From Urinicoccus massiliensis (GTDB taxonomy: Bacteria; Bacillota; Clostridia; Tissierellales; Peptoniphilaceae): 64,000 bases of DNA. The stretch spans positions 212,427 through 276,426 of the forward strand of contig NZ_LT635493.1 in assembly GCF_900120405.1 (NCBI RefSeq), written 5' to 3'. Under the pieces are notes generated by a model. It ran no database searches. It was not told where the DNA came from and saw nothing but the letters and a program-made list of their open reading frames with translations. Below, piece after piece: positions 27,185 through 36,373 of this stretch; positions within the stretch are counted from its first letter, which is position 1, and the number at the start of each line of letters is the position of its first letter. The position numbers were made by a program, and so were the translations under genes.

Positions 27185-27883
27185 CTATTCATAGCTTAAA
27201 AACTTTTTTGAAAGGTATAAAAAGAGGACGACTTCTCCCAGGGCAAAAAGGACCAAAAGGGCTAAATCATGAGCATTTATATACCTGAAGTTGTTGGATT
27301 CAATGGCCAAAAAGCTCAGGCCGATTACTTTTAGAGACCTATAGGCTGTGGCAAAGCCCAGCATGGTAAAGGCACTGGATAAGAGAACGATAATCCCAAA
27401 GGACCGAATCCTTATGGCCAGGGCTCCAAAAATCCCTATGATAGGCAGGGCCAACAGGATGCTAAGAATGATATAGTAAAAATACAGATTGAAGTTGATA
27501 CTTGAAAAATTTCCTATAAATTTTCCAGCAAGGTAAAACAGGGCCAAAAAATAGACTTGGCAAAGACTTATGATGATCAGGGCTAAAAGAAACTTGGCCA
27601 GGACAAAGGATATATTTTTCTTGGGGCTTAAGCGGATAAATTTCAACCCGGCCCTGTGCTCTACTGACCATAGACTGGCGATAACAATGGCTACCAGGGG
27701 GATAAAGAAAAAGGAAAAGTAAAATAGGCTAACCTGGGTCCAGAGACTTTGCCACTGGTGGGTCAGAATTTCTCTGTTGCCCATGTAGTTTACCAGGCCA
27801 AAGACATTGGCCAGTAGAGGGATAATCAGACTTGCCAGTAAAATATTTACAAGCTTTATTTTTTTTAATTCTAACTTTAACAT
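27185..27883 (-). CDS. ABC transporter permease, LanG/LanE-like
   Basis: 232 residues from the ATG at 27883, which has AGGAGG seven bases upstream. Six hydrophobic segments are seen with an MLKLELKKIKLVN start, a common opening of ABC-2 permeases in lantibiotic-immunity and bacitracin-type exporters. It is the third gene of an ATPase-permease-permease operon (LanFEG layout), overlapping neither neighbour. Substrate unknown; a peptide antibiotic is likely from the family. Confidence 0.8.
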   Translation of the reverse strand: MLKLELKKIKLVNILLASLIIPLLANVFGLVNYMGNREILTHQWQSLWTQVSLFYFSFFFIPLVAIVIASLWSVEHRAGLKFIRLSPKKNISFVLAKFLLALIIISLCQVYFLALFYLAGKFIGNFSSINFNLYFYYIILSILLALPIIGIFGALAIRIRSFGIIVLLSSAFTMLGFATAYRSLKVIGLSFLAIESNNFRYINAHDLALLVLFALGEVVLFLYLSKKFLSYE

Positions 27884-27891
27884 ATTTCCTC

Positions 27892-28644
27892 CTAGTCTTT
27901 CCATAGCCGGTAGGACTTCATTCCCCTTAAATAAGCCAAGGTAGTGGTTAAAAGGACCAGGGCTATGATCAGGGTATAAAAGTTTAACGGGTTTAAAACC
28001 TGGACAAATCGGTCCCCCTCCTTGACATAGGAAAGGTTCATAAGGCTGGCCATCCAGGCAAAGGGGTTGATATAGGTCAAAATTTTAGAGGTCAGCATGG
28101 AAATAATTCCGGTCAACCCTCCTATAATGGATAGAAAGGACAGGGTGTAGACTTTTTTTGCCTTCATTTCCACTATCATAAAAAAGCCCAAGAAAAATAA
28201 ATTGACCATTAGGGCCGATAGGTTTACCAGCCCAAATCTTAGGGCCAGCCCACCGGTCATATGGAAATAGTCTGACCGCCTAGCCAAGGCCAGGAAGACC
28301 AGGGCCTCAATGATTTGCAATAAAAGCAACCTGAAAGACAGGTTTTTAAATTTATCCAGGAGAATAGAGTTGACCCTTTCTCCAAGGATGATCTGCATCT
28401 GCCACATCTTATTTTTTTCTTCAATCTCAATGACTTTTTTTACAAGAGAGGAGATTAAAATAGGATTGGCCAATAGGGAGATAAATAAATAGCTGTCCAG
28501 GATATAGGCCAGGGGATACTTGCCCTGTAAAAAAGTTTGGGAAAAGCTGGCCCCTGCCACCATAAAGGTTTGAGCGAGAAATACCAGGACAATTAAGAAG
28601 TTGATTCCCAGTCTCTTGTATTTTTTTCTTTCTAACTTTCCCAT
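27892..28644 (-). CDS. ABC transporter permease, LanE/LanG-like
   Basis: 250 residues, six predicted membrane helices, with an N-terminal basic stretch (KLERKKYKRLG) before the first helix. It is the second permease of the same exporter and starts one base after the ATPase stop. The two permeases differ in sequence, as in immunity transporters where they form a heterodimer. No lantibiotic precursor or modification gene is in the window, so it is probably a defence or stress exporter. Confidence 0.8.
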   Translation of the reverse strand: MGKLERKKYKRLGINFLIVLVFLAQTFMVAGASFSQTFLQGKYPLAYILDSYLFISLLANPILISSLVKKVIEIEEKNKMWQMQIILGERVNSILLDKFKNLSFRLLLLQIIEALVFLALARRSDYFHMTGGLALRFGLVNLSALMVNLFFLGFFMIVEMKAKKVYTLSFLSIIGGLTGIISMLTSKILTYINPFAWMASLMNLSYVKEGDRFVQVLNPLNFYTLIIALVLLTTTLAYLRGMKSYRLWKD

Positions 28645-28645
28645 A

Positions 28646-29539
28646 TTAAGACCTGCTCTCTTGGATAAATAGCTTTTCCAGACTTTCCTTTTCTTCCTCT
28701 ATCCTATAGATGTCCAGCTTGCCATGTAAAAAATTCACCATATCTGCAATTTCCTGGTTGGACATCTTGCCCAAAATAATCTTCCCATCCCTGGTCCTGT
28801 CTTCAGAAAGGTCTAAAAGGTCCAAGGCCTTTTTGTTGTCCGATGTCACCAGGGAGATAAAGGGCGGATGGAGCCGCCTGTAGCCTTCCAAACTCCCATT
28901 GTAGGTCAATTTTCCATCCTTCAGAATGCCTATGTGGCTGGAAATTTTTTCGATTTCATCCAGGATATGAGAAGAAATCAGGATGCTGGTTGAGGTGTTT
29001 TTGACGATATTCTTAAACAAGTTTCTCATTTCTTCAATCCCTTGAGGGTCCAGACCATTAATGGGCTCATCCAAGATTAGGAGCTTGGGATTGCCAATTA
29101 AGGCCATGGCTATACCCAGCCTTTGCTTCATGCCTAAGGAATATTCCCGGGCCTTCTTTTTGCCTAGGTTCTTAAGGCCCACAAGGTCTAAGGTCTTTGA
29201 AATTTCTTCCTTGGGGATCCCCTTGAGTTGGCAGATGATTTCCAGGTTTTCCTGACCTGTGAGGTGGTCATAAAAGGATGGGTTTTCAATTAAGGCCCCC
29301 AGGTTCCTGTTCAAGTCTTTTTGGTTTTTGGGGCTTACTTCCTGGCCAAAAACCTGAATGACCCCCTCATCTTTTTTCACAAGGCCCAAGACCAGCTTCA
29401 TGAGGGTGGACTTTCCGGCTCCATTTTTACCTATGAGGCCATAAATGGCCCCTTCTTGAATGTCTAAAGAGTCGATGTCTAGGACTCTTTTCTTATTGTA
29501 GGATTTTTTCAAATTTCTTATTTCCAATATTTTTTCCAT
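28646..29539 (-). CDS. ABC transporter ATPase, BcrA/LanF type
   Basis: 297 residues from the ATG at 29539; an ATG two codons earlier abuts the ribosome site. Walker A is GKNGAGKST, the signature is YSLGMKQRLGIA, and Walker B is LLILDEPINGLDP. The C-terminal 80 residues are the accessory part seen in bacitracin/lantibiotic-immunity ATPases. First gene of the operon, divergent from the two-component system that presumably regulates it. Confidence 0.9.
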   Translation of the reverse strand: MEKILEIRNLKKSYNKKRVLDIDSLDIQEGAIYGLIGKNGAGKSTLMKLVLGLVKKDEGVIQVFGQEVSPKNQKDLNRNLGALIENPSFYDHLTGQENLEIICQLKGIPKEEISKTLDLVGLKNLGKKKAREYSLGMKQRLGIAMALIGNPKLLILDEPINGLDPQGIEEMRNLFKNIVKNTSTSILISSHILDEIEKISSHIGILKDGKLTYNGSLEGYRRLHPPFISLVTSDNKKALDLLDLSEDRTRDGKIILGKMSNQEIADMVNFLHGKLDIYRIEEEKESLEKLFIQESRS

Positions 29540-29639
29540 AATCATTCCTCCTAAAGCTAGGATACCAGGCCTAGATAAAAATACTCTTTATCCAAGGTCA
29601 CTTTTACATCACAAAGACAAATAAATACCCAGACTGGTG

Positions 29640-29645
29640 TATAAT
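29640..29645 (+). promoter_or_regulatory. -10 box for the two-component operon
   Basis: A perfect TATAAT about 20 bases before the response-regulator start. The 127-bp space to the divergent ATPase gene must hold both promoters and any operator; I saw no clear inverted repeat there. Confidence 0.45.
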
Positions 29646-29666
29646 AAGCTTAATAGGGGGACTGAA

Positions 29667-30362
29667 ATGGACTTTAAAAAAAATTTTTCCATCCTCGTTG
29701 TGGATGATGAGAAAAGCTTGTTGGACAATTTATACCAGTTTTTAAAGGCTAAGGGCTTTAAAAAGGTTTATACGGCCAAAAATTTGGAGGAATCCAGGTT
29801 TAAATTGGAAAACTTTAAAATTGACCTTATCGTTTTAGACCTAATGCTTCCAGATGGCAGTGGTTTTGACCTCTTGAAGGAGGTCCGGCAGACTTCTGAC
29901 CTAGCGGTCATCATCCTGTCTGCCCTGGATGGGATTGATGACCGGAAAGAAGCCTTTGAAAACAAGGCCGATGACTACCTGGTCAAGCCCTTCTTCCCGG
30001 ATGAACTCCTTTGGAGGATTGATGCCGTTTTAAGAAGGAGCAAAAAAGTAAGGACCCAAGAAAAGATTCATCTAGGCCCTGTGGTTTTTAATAAATCCAA
30101 GGGGGTCCTGGAAAAGAATGGCGAAGAAATTGCCCTAACAGCCACCCAGTTTAAAATTCTGGCCTACTTGTCTGAAAACATGAACCGGATTGTGTCAATT
30201 GACCGAATCTTGGACCATATTTGGAAAGATTCCTATGGTTATGAGAGTACCCTCATAACACACATCTACCGACTTCGGGAGAAGCTGGAGGACAATCCCA
30301 GAGACCCCAAGATCTTAATTACCATCAAGGGTCTTGGTTATAAGCTTGTTAAAGAGGACTAG
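29667..30362 (+). CDS. Response regulator, OmpR/PhoB family
   Basis: 231 residues from the ATG at 29667 (ten codons inside the longest frame, after a GGGGGA ribosome site). The receiver has the acidic pocket VVDDEK, the phospho-acceptor aspartate in LIVLDLMLPDG, and the KPF lysine (LVKPFFPDE). A winged-helix DNA-binding domain follows (TATQFKILAYLSEN to ITIKGLGYKLV). It is followed two bases later by its histidine kinase and probably controls the divergent ABC operon. Confidence 0.93.
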   Translation: MDFKKNFSILVVDDEKSLLDNLYQFLKAKGFKKVYTAKNLEESRFKLENFKIDLIVLDLMLPDGSGFDLLKEVRQTSDLAVIILSALDGIDDRKEAFENKADDYLVKPFFPDELLWRIDAVLRRSKKVRTQEKIHLGPVVFNKSKGVLEKNGEEIALTATQFKILAYLSENMNRIVSIDRILDHIWKDSYGYESTLITHIYRLREKLEDNPRDPKILITIKGLGYKLVKED

Positions 30363-30364
30363 TC

Positions 30365-31660
30365 ATGTTTAATTATATTTTAAAAAGGTTTAAAAAAATT
30401 GTTCTTAGGATCTTGCTTTTACTCTTTTTCCTAACCTGCCTACTGGTGACCTTCCTCTACTTAAACTACAGGTTAAGCTATGACTATACAAATCCTAATG
30501 ATGTTTTTTCTTATGTGGACAAGAATAAAAGCACCTCCTATCTCAATGAAAAAAATAAAAAGTTTTTAGAGGAAAGGGACATTTGGTCCATAAGACTGGA
30601 CCGGGATGGCCAGGTTGTGGAAAGTTTTCATAAGCCCCAGGAAGTGAAAGACCAGTTCGACCTTACAGATGTTGCGCGGTTTAGCCGGTTTTATTTGGCA
30701 GACTACCCTGTATTTACCTATGTTGTTGGGGATGGCCTCCTCCTCTTTGCCTACCCCCAACATTCCTTGGACAAGCTCCCCTTTAATTATTATAGTTATA
30801 AAAACCTCATCTTTAATTTAAGCCTGGTCCTGGTCTTTTTGCTTCTATTCTTGGTCTTTGTCTACATCCTTTACCGGGTGGACATCAAGGACCTCTTGAA
30901 AAATATCCTCCCCCTCCAAAGGGCCATTGACAGCCTCTATGAGGACGACTATGAAAGGCTGGATGAAGGTGGAGAGTTAGGGGACCTGGCCCTTTCCATC
31001 AACCAGGCCAATGAAAAATACAAGAATTTAAAAGAAGCTCAAGATAAGTGGATTCGTGGCTTAAGTCATGATGTGAGAACTCCTCTGGCAAAAATTTCCT
31101 GGGAAGTCAGCAAGGAAAATAAGGAAGACCTTGATACAAAAAATATCCAAGACCAAGTTTTAAAAATTTCAACCATCCTGGAGGGCTTAAACCTCACCCT
31201 GTCCCTTTCCAAGCTGGATAGAGAAAGTTTTACAGAAGAAAACCCCTTAAAGGTCATCCGAAAACTCATTGTGGACAAGCTTAATGAAAACCCCACCAGG
31301 GAAATTATTTTTGAAAGTAAGATCAACAATCCAAATCTAAGGATTAAAATGGACCCCAACTTATTTTATAGGATGCTGGAAAATATTTTAAAAAACGCCC
31401 TTAGCTATACAGGGGGGCAAATTAGGGTTACAATTTCAGACCCTGAGAATAAGCTAATCATCAGGATATCAGACCAAGGTAAGGGGATATCGGAAGATGT
31501 CCTTGAAAAAATTACTAGAGAAGATTTGACCAATGTGACAAAACATGGTTTGGGCATCTTGATTTCCAAGCAAATAGCCCAATTACACGGCGGGACCCTT
31601 GCTATAAAAAACCAAGACCCCGGTCTCCAAGTGTCCTTTCTCTTTAACCATGTCCATTGA
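30365..31660 (+). CDS. Sensor histidine kinase
   Basis: 431 residues. Two membrane helices (about 12-34 and 143-167) bound an extracytoplasmic domain of about 105 residues. The dimerisation/phospho-acceptor helix has SHDVRTPLAKISWEV with the histidine near residue 235, then the ATPase domain with N, G1 (ISDQGKGIS) and G2 (KHGLGILISKQIAQ) boxes. It is not the short bacitracin-type (BceS) sensor, because it has a real external domain, and is closer to the LanK or NsrK-like group. Confidence 0.92.
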   Translation: MFNYILKRFKKIVLRILLLLFFLTCLLVTFLYLNYRLSYDYTNPNDVFSYVDKNKSTSYLNEKNKKFLEERDIWSIRLDRDGQVVESFHKPQEVKDQFDLTDVARFSRFYLADYPVFTYVVGDGLLLFAYPQHSLDKLPFNYYSYKNLIFNLSLVLVFLLLFLVFVYILYRVDIKDLLKNILPLQRAIDSLYEDDYERLDEGGELGDLALSINQANEKYKNLKEAQDKWIRGLSHDVRTPLAKISWEVSKENKEDLDTKNIQDQVLKISTILEGLNLTLSLSKLDRESFTEENPLKVIRKLIVDKLNENPTREIIFESKINNPNLRIKMDPNLFYRMLENILKNALSYTGGQIRVTISDPENKLIIRISDQGKGISEDVLEKITREDLTNVTKHGLGILISKQIAQLHGGTLAIKNQDPGLQVSFLFNHVH

Positions 31661-31683
31661 AATCCCCCCTGCAATAACCATAA

Positions 31684-31722
31684 AAAGACCGGAGAGAATT
31701 CTTAACTTCTCTCCGGTCTTTG
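31684..31722. terminator. Bidirectional terminator between kinase and hom
   Basis: A 13-bp stem (AAAGACCGGAGAG with CTCTCCGGTCTTT) around a 12-nt loop, with A-rich and T-rich flanks on either side. It ends the two-component operon and the convergent asd-hom operon. Confidence 0.85.
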
Positions 31723-31749
31723 ATTTATTTTCCATGAAGTCTGATCTTC

Positions 31750-32931
31750 TTATAGGACCCGGGCAAAAAAGACTCCGGCTCCGGCCCCTCTCAGGTCTCC
31801 AATTTTTTCCACCAGGTCTTGGCGGAAGACTTCCTTGGTCAGGATGCCTTGGCCCCCCTCCAGATCCAGTCTTTCTAAAACCCAGTCCTCTGGCAGGTCA
31901 TAGCCTGGATCCAGGGAGACATAGTAGCTAGCCCGGATATTATTTTGGCTGGTCCCTTGGGCTGGGCCAAAGGCAAAAGCTCTCTCCTTGCTGTTGGCAA
32001 TTTCCATCAGGTCACAAACAATGGCATTGCCTGTGGGATACTTACCGGCTCCCGGCCCAATAAAGGTCAATTGACCCACAAAGTCTCCGTGCAGACCCAG
32101 GGCATTGATTTCTCTATCTACCCCGTACAAGGGGTGGTTTAAGTCCATTAGGGCAGGTTCTACCAAGAGGCTATAAGCTTCCTCTTGCTTTTTAAAGCTA
32201 GCCAGGAGTTTGACCTTTAGGCCCTTTTTCTTGAAATAGTTGATGTCCCGAACTTGGATTTGGGAAATCCCCTCCAGGGCCACCTGGTCTTCCAAGACGG
32301 GAAAGCCCAGGGCCAAGGAGGCCACAATAACCAGCTTGCGCATGGTGTCCAAGCCCTCTACATCATCTGTGGGGTCTGCTTCAGCAAAACCCAAGTCTTG
32401 AGCCTTTTTCAAGGTCTCCTGGTAGGACCAACCCTTGGCCAACATATTGGTCAGGATATAGTTGCAGGTCCCGTTAAAAATTCCTTCAATGGAATCAATC
32501 TTGTTGAGTTTGGCCTGGGCCTTCAGGGGACTAATGACGGGAATGCCTCCCCCCACTGCCGCTTCATAGAGGAAGTGGACCCCATTTTTCTTGGCCAGGC
32601 TTGTGAGTTCTTCCAGGTGGAGGCTCACAACCGCCTTGTTGGCCGTCACCACATGCTTTTTCCTCTCCAGAGCCTCCTTCATAAAGACAAAGCCCTGGGC
32701 CTTGGCTCCAGTTACTTCCACAACACAGGAAATTTCTTCATTATCTAAGATTTCTTGGTAGTCTGTGGTAACCAGGTCCTTGTCCAGACCACACCGGTCC
32801 ACTTCCTTGGGCAAGACTAAAACTTTGGCTACTTGGATTCCCCCTAGGTCCTCCAAGGCCTCTTTTCTTGCCTGGAGGATGTCATAGGTCCCCCGGCCCA
32901 CAGTTCCAAAACCTAAAATGGCAATTTTCAT
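31750..32931 (-). CDS. hom: Homoserine dehydrogenase
   Basis: 393 residues from the ATG at 32931. It reduces aspartate semialdehyde to homoserine, towards threonine and methionine. The NAD(P)-binding GFGTVGRGTYDIL motif, the EAAVGGGIPVI and GIFNGTCNYILTNML catalytic-domain motifs, and GFAEADPTDDVEGLD are present. The usual C-terminal ACT domain (about 80 residues in the 430-residue enzymes) is reduced to about 60 poorly conserved residues, so threonine feedback may be changed. It follows asd by 8 nt. Confidence 0.94.
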   Translation of the reverse strand: MKIAILGFGTVGRGTYDILQARKEALEDLGGIQVAKVLVLPKEVDRCGLDKDLVTTDYQEILDNEEISCVVEVTGAKAQGFVFMKEALERKKHVVTANKAVVSLHLEELTSLAKKNGVHFLYEAAVGGGIPVISPLKAQAKLNKIDSIEGIFNGTCNYILTNMLAKGWSYQETLKKAQDLGFAEADPTDDVEGLDTMRKLVIVASLALGFPVLEDQVALEGISQIQVRDINYFKKKGLKVKLLASFKKQEEAYSLLVEPALMDLNHPLYGVDREINALGLHGDFVGQLTFIGPGAGKYPTGNAIVCDLMEIANSKERAFAFGPAQGTSQNNIRASYYVSLDPGYDLPEDWVLERLDLEGGQGILTKEVFRQDLVEKIGDLRGAGAGVFFARVL

Positions 32932-32939
32932 AGGTCCTC

Positions 32940-33929
32940 CTAGGCCAACTTGGCCACTTTTTCTAAAATTTGAATGGTATTTAAGGCAGCACCCTTGCGG
33001 ATATTGTCTGCCGTACACCATAAGTTCAAGCCGTTTTCAATGGATTCGTCCCGGCGGATCCGGCCTACAAAAACCTCGTCCTTGCCTTCTGTATAGAGGT
33101 TCATGGGGTAGATTTTCTTGGCCGGGTCATCTTGGACCACCAGGCCTGGAAAATCTTCCAGGACCTTGTAGACCTGGTCCAGGCTAAAGGGCTTTTTGGT
33201 TTCCACGTTAATGGATACGGCATGGGCAAATTTTACAGGAACCCGGACGGCCGTAGCTGTAATGGCCAGGCTGTCATCTCCCAAAATCTTACGGGTTTCG
33301 TTGATCATCTTCATTTCTTCCTTGGTATAGCCATTGTCCAAAAACTTGTCGATATGGGGCAAGAGATTAAAGGCAATGGGATAGGGATAGGTTGTGGGTT
33401 CCTTGCCCTTGAGGCCCTCTTCTAAGTCTCTAAGCCCCCCTACTCCGCTACCAGAAGTAGACTGGTAGGTAGAATAGATAATCCGCTTAATACCAAAGGC
33501 ATCATAGATGGGCTTAAGGGGGATGACGGATTGGATGGTGGAGCAGTTGGGGCTGGGAATAATTTTATCTTCCGGTCGGATGGTGTCCAGGTTGATTTCC
33601 GGCACCACCAGGGGTTTGTCTGGGTCCATGCGGAAATAAGAGGAGTTGTCAATGCAGACAATCCCTTCTTGGGCTGCCAGGGGCAAAAATTTTGCCGCCA
33701 GGTCTGCATCCAGGGCCGACAAGGCATAGTCCAATCCCCCGGCCTTAATGGACTCTTCGCTTAACTCTTGGACCACCAGCTTTTGTCCCCGGTAGTCAAT
33801 TTCTTGCCCCTTGGACCGGCTGGAAGCAAAAACCTCCACTTGGACATCCTTAAAGGATTCTCTATCTTCCAATATTTTCAACATGGTTTGGCCCACCAAA
33901 CCCGTTGCTCCAAAAATTCCTAGTTTCAT
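32940..33929 (-). CDS. asd: Aspartate-semialdehyde dehydrogenase
   Basis: 329 residues. It reduces aspartyl phosphate to the semialdehyde, the branch point to lysine/diaminopimelate and homoserine. The NADP-binding GATGLVGQTMLKIL, the catalytic cysteine in PNCSTIQ, and the conserved SGSGVGGLRDL segment are visible. It is the first gene of asd-hom, preceded by a short AT-rich region containing TATAAT. Confidence 0.96.
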   Translation of the reverse strand: MKLGIFGATGLVGQTMLKILEDRESFKDVQVEVFASSRSKGQEIDYRGQKLVVQELSEESIKAGGLDYALSALDADLAAKFLPLAAQEGIVCIDNSSYFRMDPDKPLVVPEINLDTIRPEDKIIPSPNCSTIQSVIPLKPIYDAFGIKRIIYSTYQSTSGSGVGGLRDLEEGLKGKEPTTYPYPIAFNLLPHIDKFLDNGYTKEEMKMINETRKILGDDSLAITATAVRVPVKFAHAVSINVETKKPFSLDQVYKVLEDFPGLVVQDDPAKKIYPMNLYTEGKDEVFVGRIRRDESIENGLNLWCTADNIRKGAALNTIQILEKVAKLA

Positions 33930-34012
33930 ATGGCCTCCTTTATTTATTCACGTTTTTTCTTGCCAACAAATTATATAGATAGTCTACATGAAGGGGGCAA
34001 ATTTCGCAAGTA

Positions 34013-34048
34013 AAAAGGCCCCTAAGCTCAGGCTTGGGACCTCTTTTT
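34013..34048. terminator. Terminator after the acetyltransferase
   Basis: An imperfect 11-12 bp stem (AGGCCCCTAAGC with GCTTGGGACCT) has T-runs on both outer sides. It lies next to the acetyltransferase stop and separates the carD operon from asd-hom. Confidence 0.75.
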
Positions 34049-34618
34049 TTACTTTTCGTATTTTCCAATGGTCTCTTGGATTTCTTGGTAGATTAAATAG
34101 GGCTTGTGGTCTTCTTTTAAAATGTCCATGTAGAGGGTGTCGTAATAGTCTCCTGCCAGATAGCGAGACTGTCTCCAGCGGCCAATTTCTTGGAAGCCAC
34201 ACTTCTTATAGAGGGCCTGGGCCCGGTGGTTAAAGGTAAAGCAGGTCAGGGAAATGGAATGTAAATTTAAAAGGTAAAAGCCATAGTCCAGAACCAGGTT
34301 GATGATGTCATAACCCAGGCCCCGAGACCGGGCCTCCCCCTGGCCAATCATAATACCTAAAACCGCCCGGCGGTTTACCAGGTCAATGTCAAACAATTCC
34401 ACCAGGCCAATGACTTCCCCCTGGTAGTCCACGGCAAACTGCCTCTTGTCCTCGGATTTTTTGAAGTAGTCCCTTTCGTCATCGGCTGTATAAAGCCCCG
34501 GCATGGACCCTGTAAAGAGGGAGGCTTCAAAGTCGTTCATAAAGCGGACAAAATCATCCATGTCTTGGTCAAAGACAGGTCTTAAAGAAACTTCTTTCCC
34601 CCGAAATTTTTCAACCAT
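34049..34618 (-). CDS. GNAT-family N-acetyltransferase
   Basis: 189 residues. The acetyl-CoA binding motif is seen as GQGEARSRGLGYDIINLVL, and the C-terminal ALYKKCGFQEIGR stretch is typical of the RimJ/RimL/SpeG branch. The substrate cannot be told. It is the last gene of the carD/PIN-TRAM unit with 2 nt between stop and start. Confidence 0.85.
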   Translation of the reverse strand: MVEKFRGKEVSLRPVFDQDMDDFVRFMNDFEASLFTGSMPGLYTADDERDYFKKSEDKRQFAVDYQGEVIGLVELFDIDLVNRRAVLGIMIGQGEARSRGLGYDIINLVLDYGFYLLNLHSISLTCFTFNHRAQALYKKCGFQEIGRWRQSRYLAGDYYDTLYMDILKEDHKPYLIYQEIQETIGKYEK

Positions 34619-34620
34619 CC

Positions 34621-35718
34621 CTATCCTTCCTTTCCCTTGGCAAAAATCATCTTACCAGCCGAAGTCTGTAAGATGCTGGTTACTGTTACAGAAAGCCTTT
34701 GACCAATGAGGTCTCGGCCATTTTCCACTACAACCATGGTTCCATCATCCAGGTAGGCCACCCCTTGGTGGGGTTCGGTTCCCTCCTTTAGGATGGTGAC
34801 AACCAGGTCCTCGCCACTTAAGACAACAGGTCTTAGGGCATTGGCTAGGTCGTTGATGTTTAAAACCTCCAGGCCTTGGACCTTGGCCACCTTGTTGAGG
34901 TTGTAGTCATTGGTCATAATCTTACCATTTAAGGCCTTGGTCAGTTTAAGCAACTTGGAATCCACTTCCGGGATTTCCTTAAAGTCCTGGTCTGAAATGA
35001 CAATCTTGGGCAGGGGGTGGTCCTGCATCTGCTTTAAGATGTCCAGGCCCCGGCGACCCCGGGCCCGTTTAGAGGCGTCCTGGGAGTCGGCAATGTGTTG
35101 GAGTTCCTCCAAGACAAAAACCGGCACCACCAGGGGGCCTTCTATAAAACCCGTCTGAGAAATATCCAAGATCCGCCCATCAATTAAGACACTGGTATCC
35201 AAGACCTTGGCATCATCCAGCTTGTCCCGCCTGGTCATAAAGCCATCGATCTTGGGCAGGCTCAGCTCGGTTATCCGCTTGGACAATTCGGCCTTGCGGT
35301 GGCCCAAGAGCTGGTAGCCCACATAGGCAAAAATCATATGGATAAAAATACTTAAAATCCCCCCCACATAGGGAATTTGGTCAATGGGCCTGGAGACCAA
35401 AAAGGCCACTAGAAGGCCCAGGATAATCCCTGTAAAACCCAGCAAGAGGTCCGACAGGGGCATATCGGCCAATTGTTTTTCGATGAGAGCCATAACTTGT
35501 TCTAATAGCCAGACTGCCTTGGGGTATAATAAATAAAATATAAGTGCAAATAAAAGAATCAATCCCACAGTCATAATGGCAATGAAATGAGGCAGAGGAA
35601 TTTCAAGAATGAAATTTAAACTCTTAAGGCCTACAGCTATTAGAGTACCAACTCCAGCTCCCAGTAGCGTGAATAAGAGTCGAAAAATTCGCGCTAACCA
35701 TTTTTTGCTCTGGTTCAT
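34621..35718 (-). CDS. PIN and TRAM domain membrane protein (YacL family)
   Basis: 365 residues. Four hydrophobic helices lie in the first 125 residues. A PIN domain follows with the acidic residues in DTSVLIDGRI, EELQHIADS and MTNDYNLNKVA, then a C-terminal TRAM domain (VVLSGEDLVVTILKEGTEPHQGVAYLDDG, broken here only by my reading). PIN domains are metal-dependent RNases and TRAM binds RNA. The carD-yacL neighbourhood is conserved in Bacillota, but the isoprenoid genes ispD/ispF that often follow are absent. Confidence 0.9.
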   Translation of the reverse strand: MNQSKKWLARIFRLLFTLLGAGVGTLIAVGLKSLNFILEIPLPHFIAIMTVGLILLFALIFYLLYPKAVWLLEQVMALIEKQLADMPLSDLLLGFTGIILGLLVAFLVSRPIDQIPYVGGILSIFIHMIFAYVGYQLLGHRKAELSKRITELSLPKIDGFMTRRDKLDDAKVLDTSVLIDGRILDISQTGFIEGPLVVPVFVLEELQHIADSQDASKRARGRRGLDILKQMQDHPLPKIVISDQDFKEIPEVDSKLLKLTKALNGKIMTNDYNLNKVAKVQGLEVLNINDLANALRPVVLSGEDLVVTILKEGTEPHQGVAYLDDGTMVVVENGRDLIGQRLSVTVTSILQTSAGKMIFAKGKEG

Positions 35719-35742
35719 ACTCCCTCCTTAAATAAAAAATGG

Positions 35743-36231
35743 CTATTGCTTGGAAAAAATGGCATGGTCAATTAAATCAGACAACTCCTCTTGGTCCTTG
35801 TCATAGACCAGGATCATTTCAGAGATGATGATTTGCTTGGCATTATTTAGCATCTTTCTTTCCCCGGTAGACAGGTTTTTTTCCTGGTCCAGGTTTTCTA
35901 AACATAGGACAACCCTGGCTATCTCTTCAATATCTCCGCTTTTAATCCGGTCCATATTGTAGCGATAGCGGCGATTCCAATTTTTGGGTAGCTTGCTTTG
36001 GTCTTCTTGGCTGAAAATTTCAAAAACTTGGTCCATTTCTTCCTTGGACAGGATTTCCCGGACTCCCAGTTTTTTTATTTGACTGACAGGGACCATTACA
36101 TTCATATGGTTTGTGGGCATCTTCAATATGTAATATTCCTGTACTTCTCCCAGGACTTCTTTTTCCTGGATATCCGCAATCACTCCTGCACCGTGAATGG
36201 GATAAACAACCTTATCGCCAATTGAAAACAT
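35743..36231 (-). CDS. carD: CarD-family transcription regulator
   Basis: 162 residues. The N-terminal Tudor-like RNA-polymerase-interacting domain (FSIGDKVVYPIHGAGVI, then EYYILKMP) and the helical C-terminal domain (LPKNWNRRYRYNMDRIKSG, LSTGERKMLNNAKQI) are complete. CarD binds the polymerase beta subunit and stabilises the open promoter complex. It heads an operon with its own strong promoter. Confidence 0.93.
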   Translation of the reverse strand: MFSIGDKVVYPIHGAGVIADIQEKEVLGEVQEYYILKMPTNHMNVMVPVSQIKKLGVREILSKEEMDQVFEIFSQEDQSKLPKNWNRRYRYNMDRIKSGDIEEIARVVLCLENLDQEKNLSTGERKMLNNAKQIIISEMILVYDKDQEELSDLIDHAIFSKQ

Positions 36232-36267
36232 GCTACACCTCCATTTTCACAACAATAACCTATGTCT

Positions 36268-36296
36268 AGTATAGCATAGTTCCAAAATAAAGTAAA
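36268..36296 (-). promoter_or_regulatory. Promoter of carD
   Basis: TTTACT (36291-36296) and TATACT (36268-36273) on the minus strand are 17 bases apart, with an extended TGC before the -10. It sits about 35 bases before the carD start. Confidence 0.8.
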
Positions 36297-36373
36297 CATT
36301 GTATATTATCATAGTATATTTGGTCTGTCAACTCCCCTTGAAAAATTTTTATTTCCAGGTCAAGCTCCCCATG

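Noticed and set aside
32932-33021. Longer start for homoserine dehydrogenase
   Set aside because: The added residues overlap the end of asd and lack similarity; the ATG at 32931 begins the standard MKIAILGFGTVG motif.
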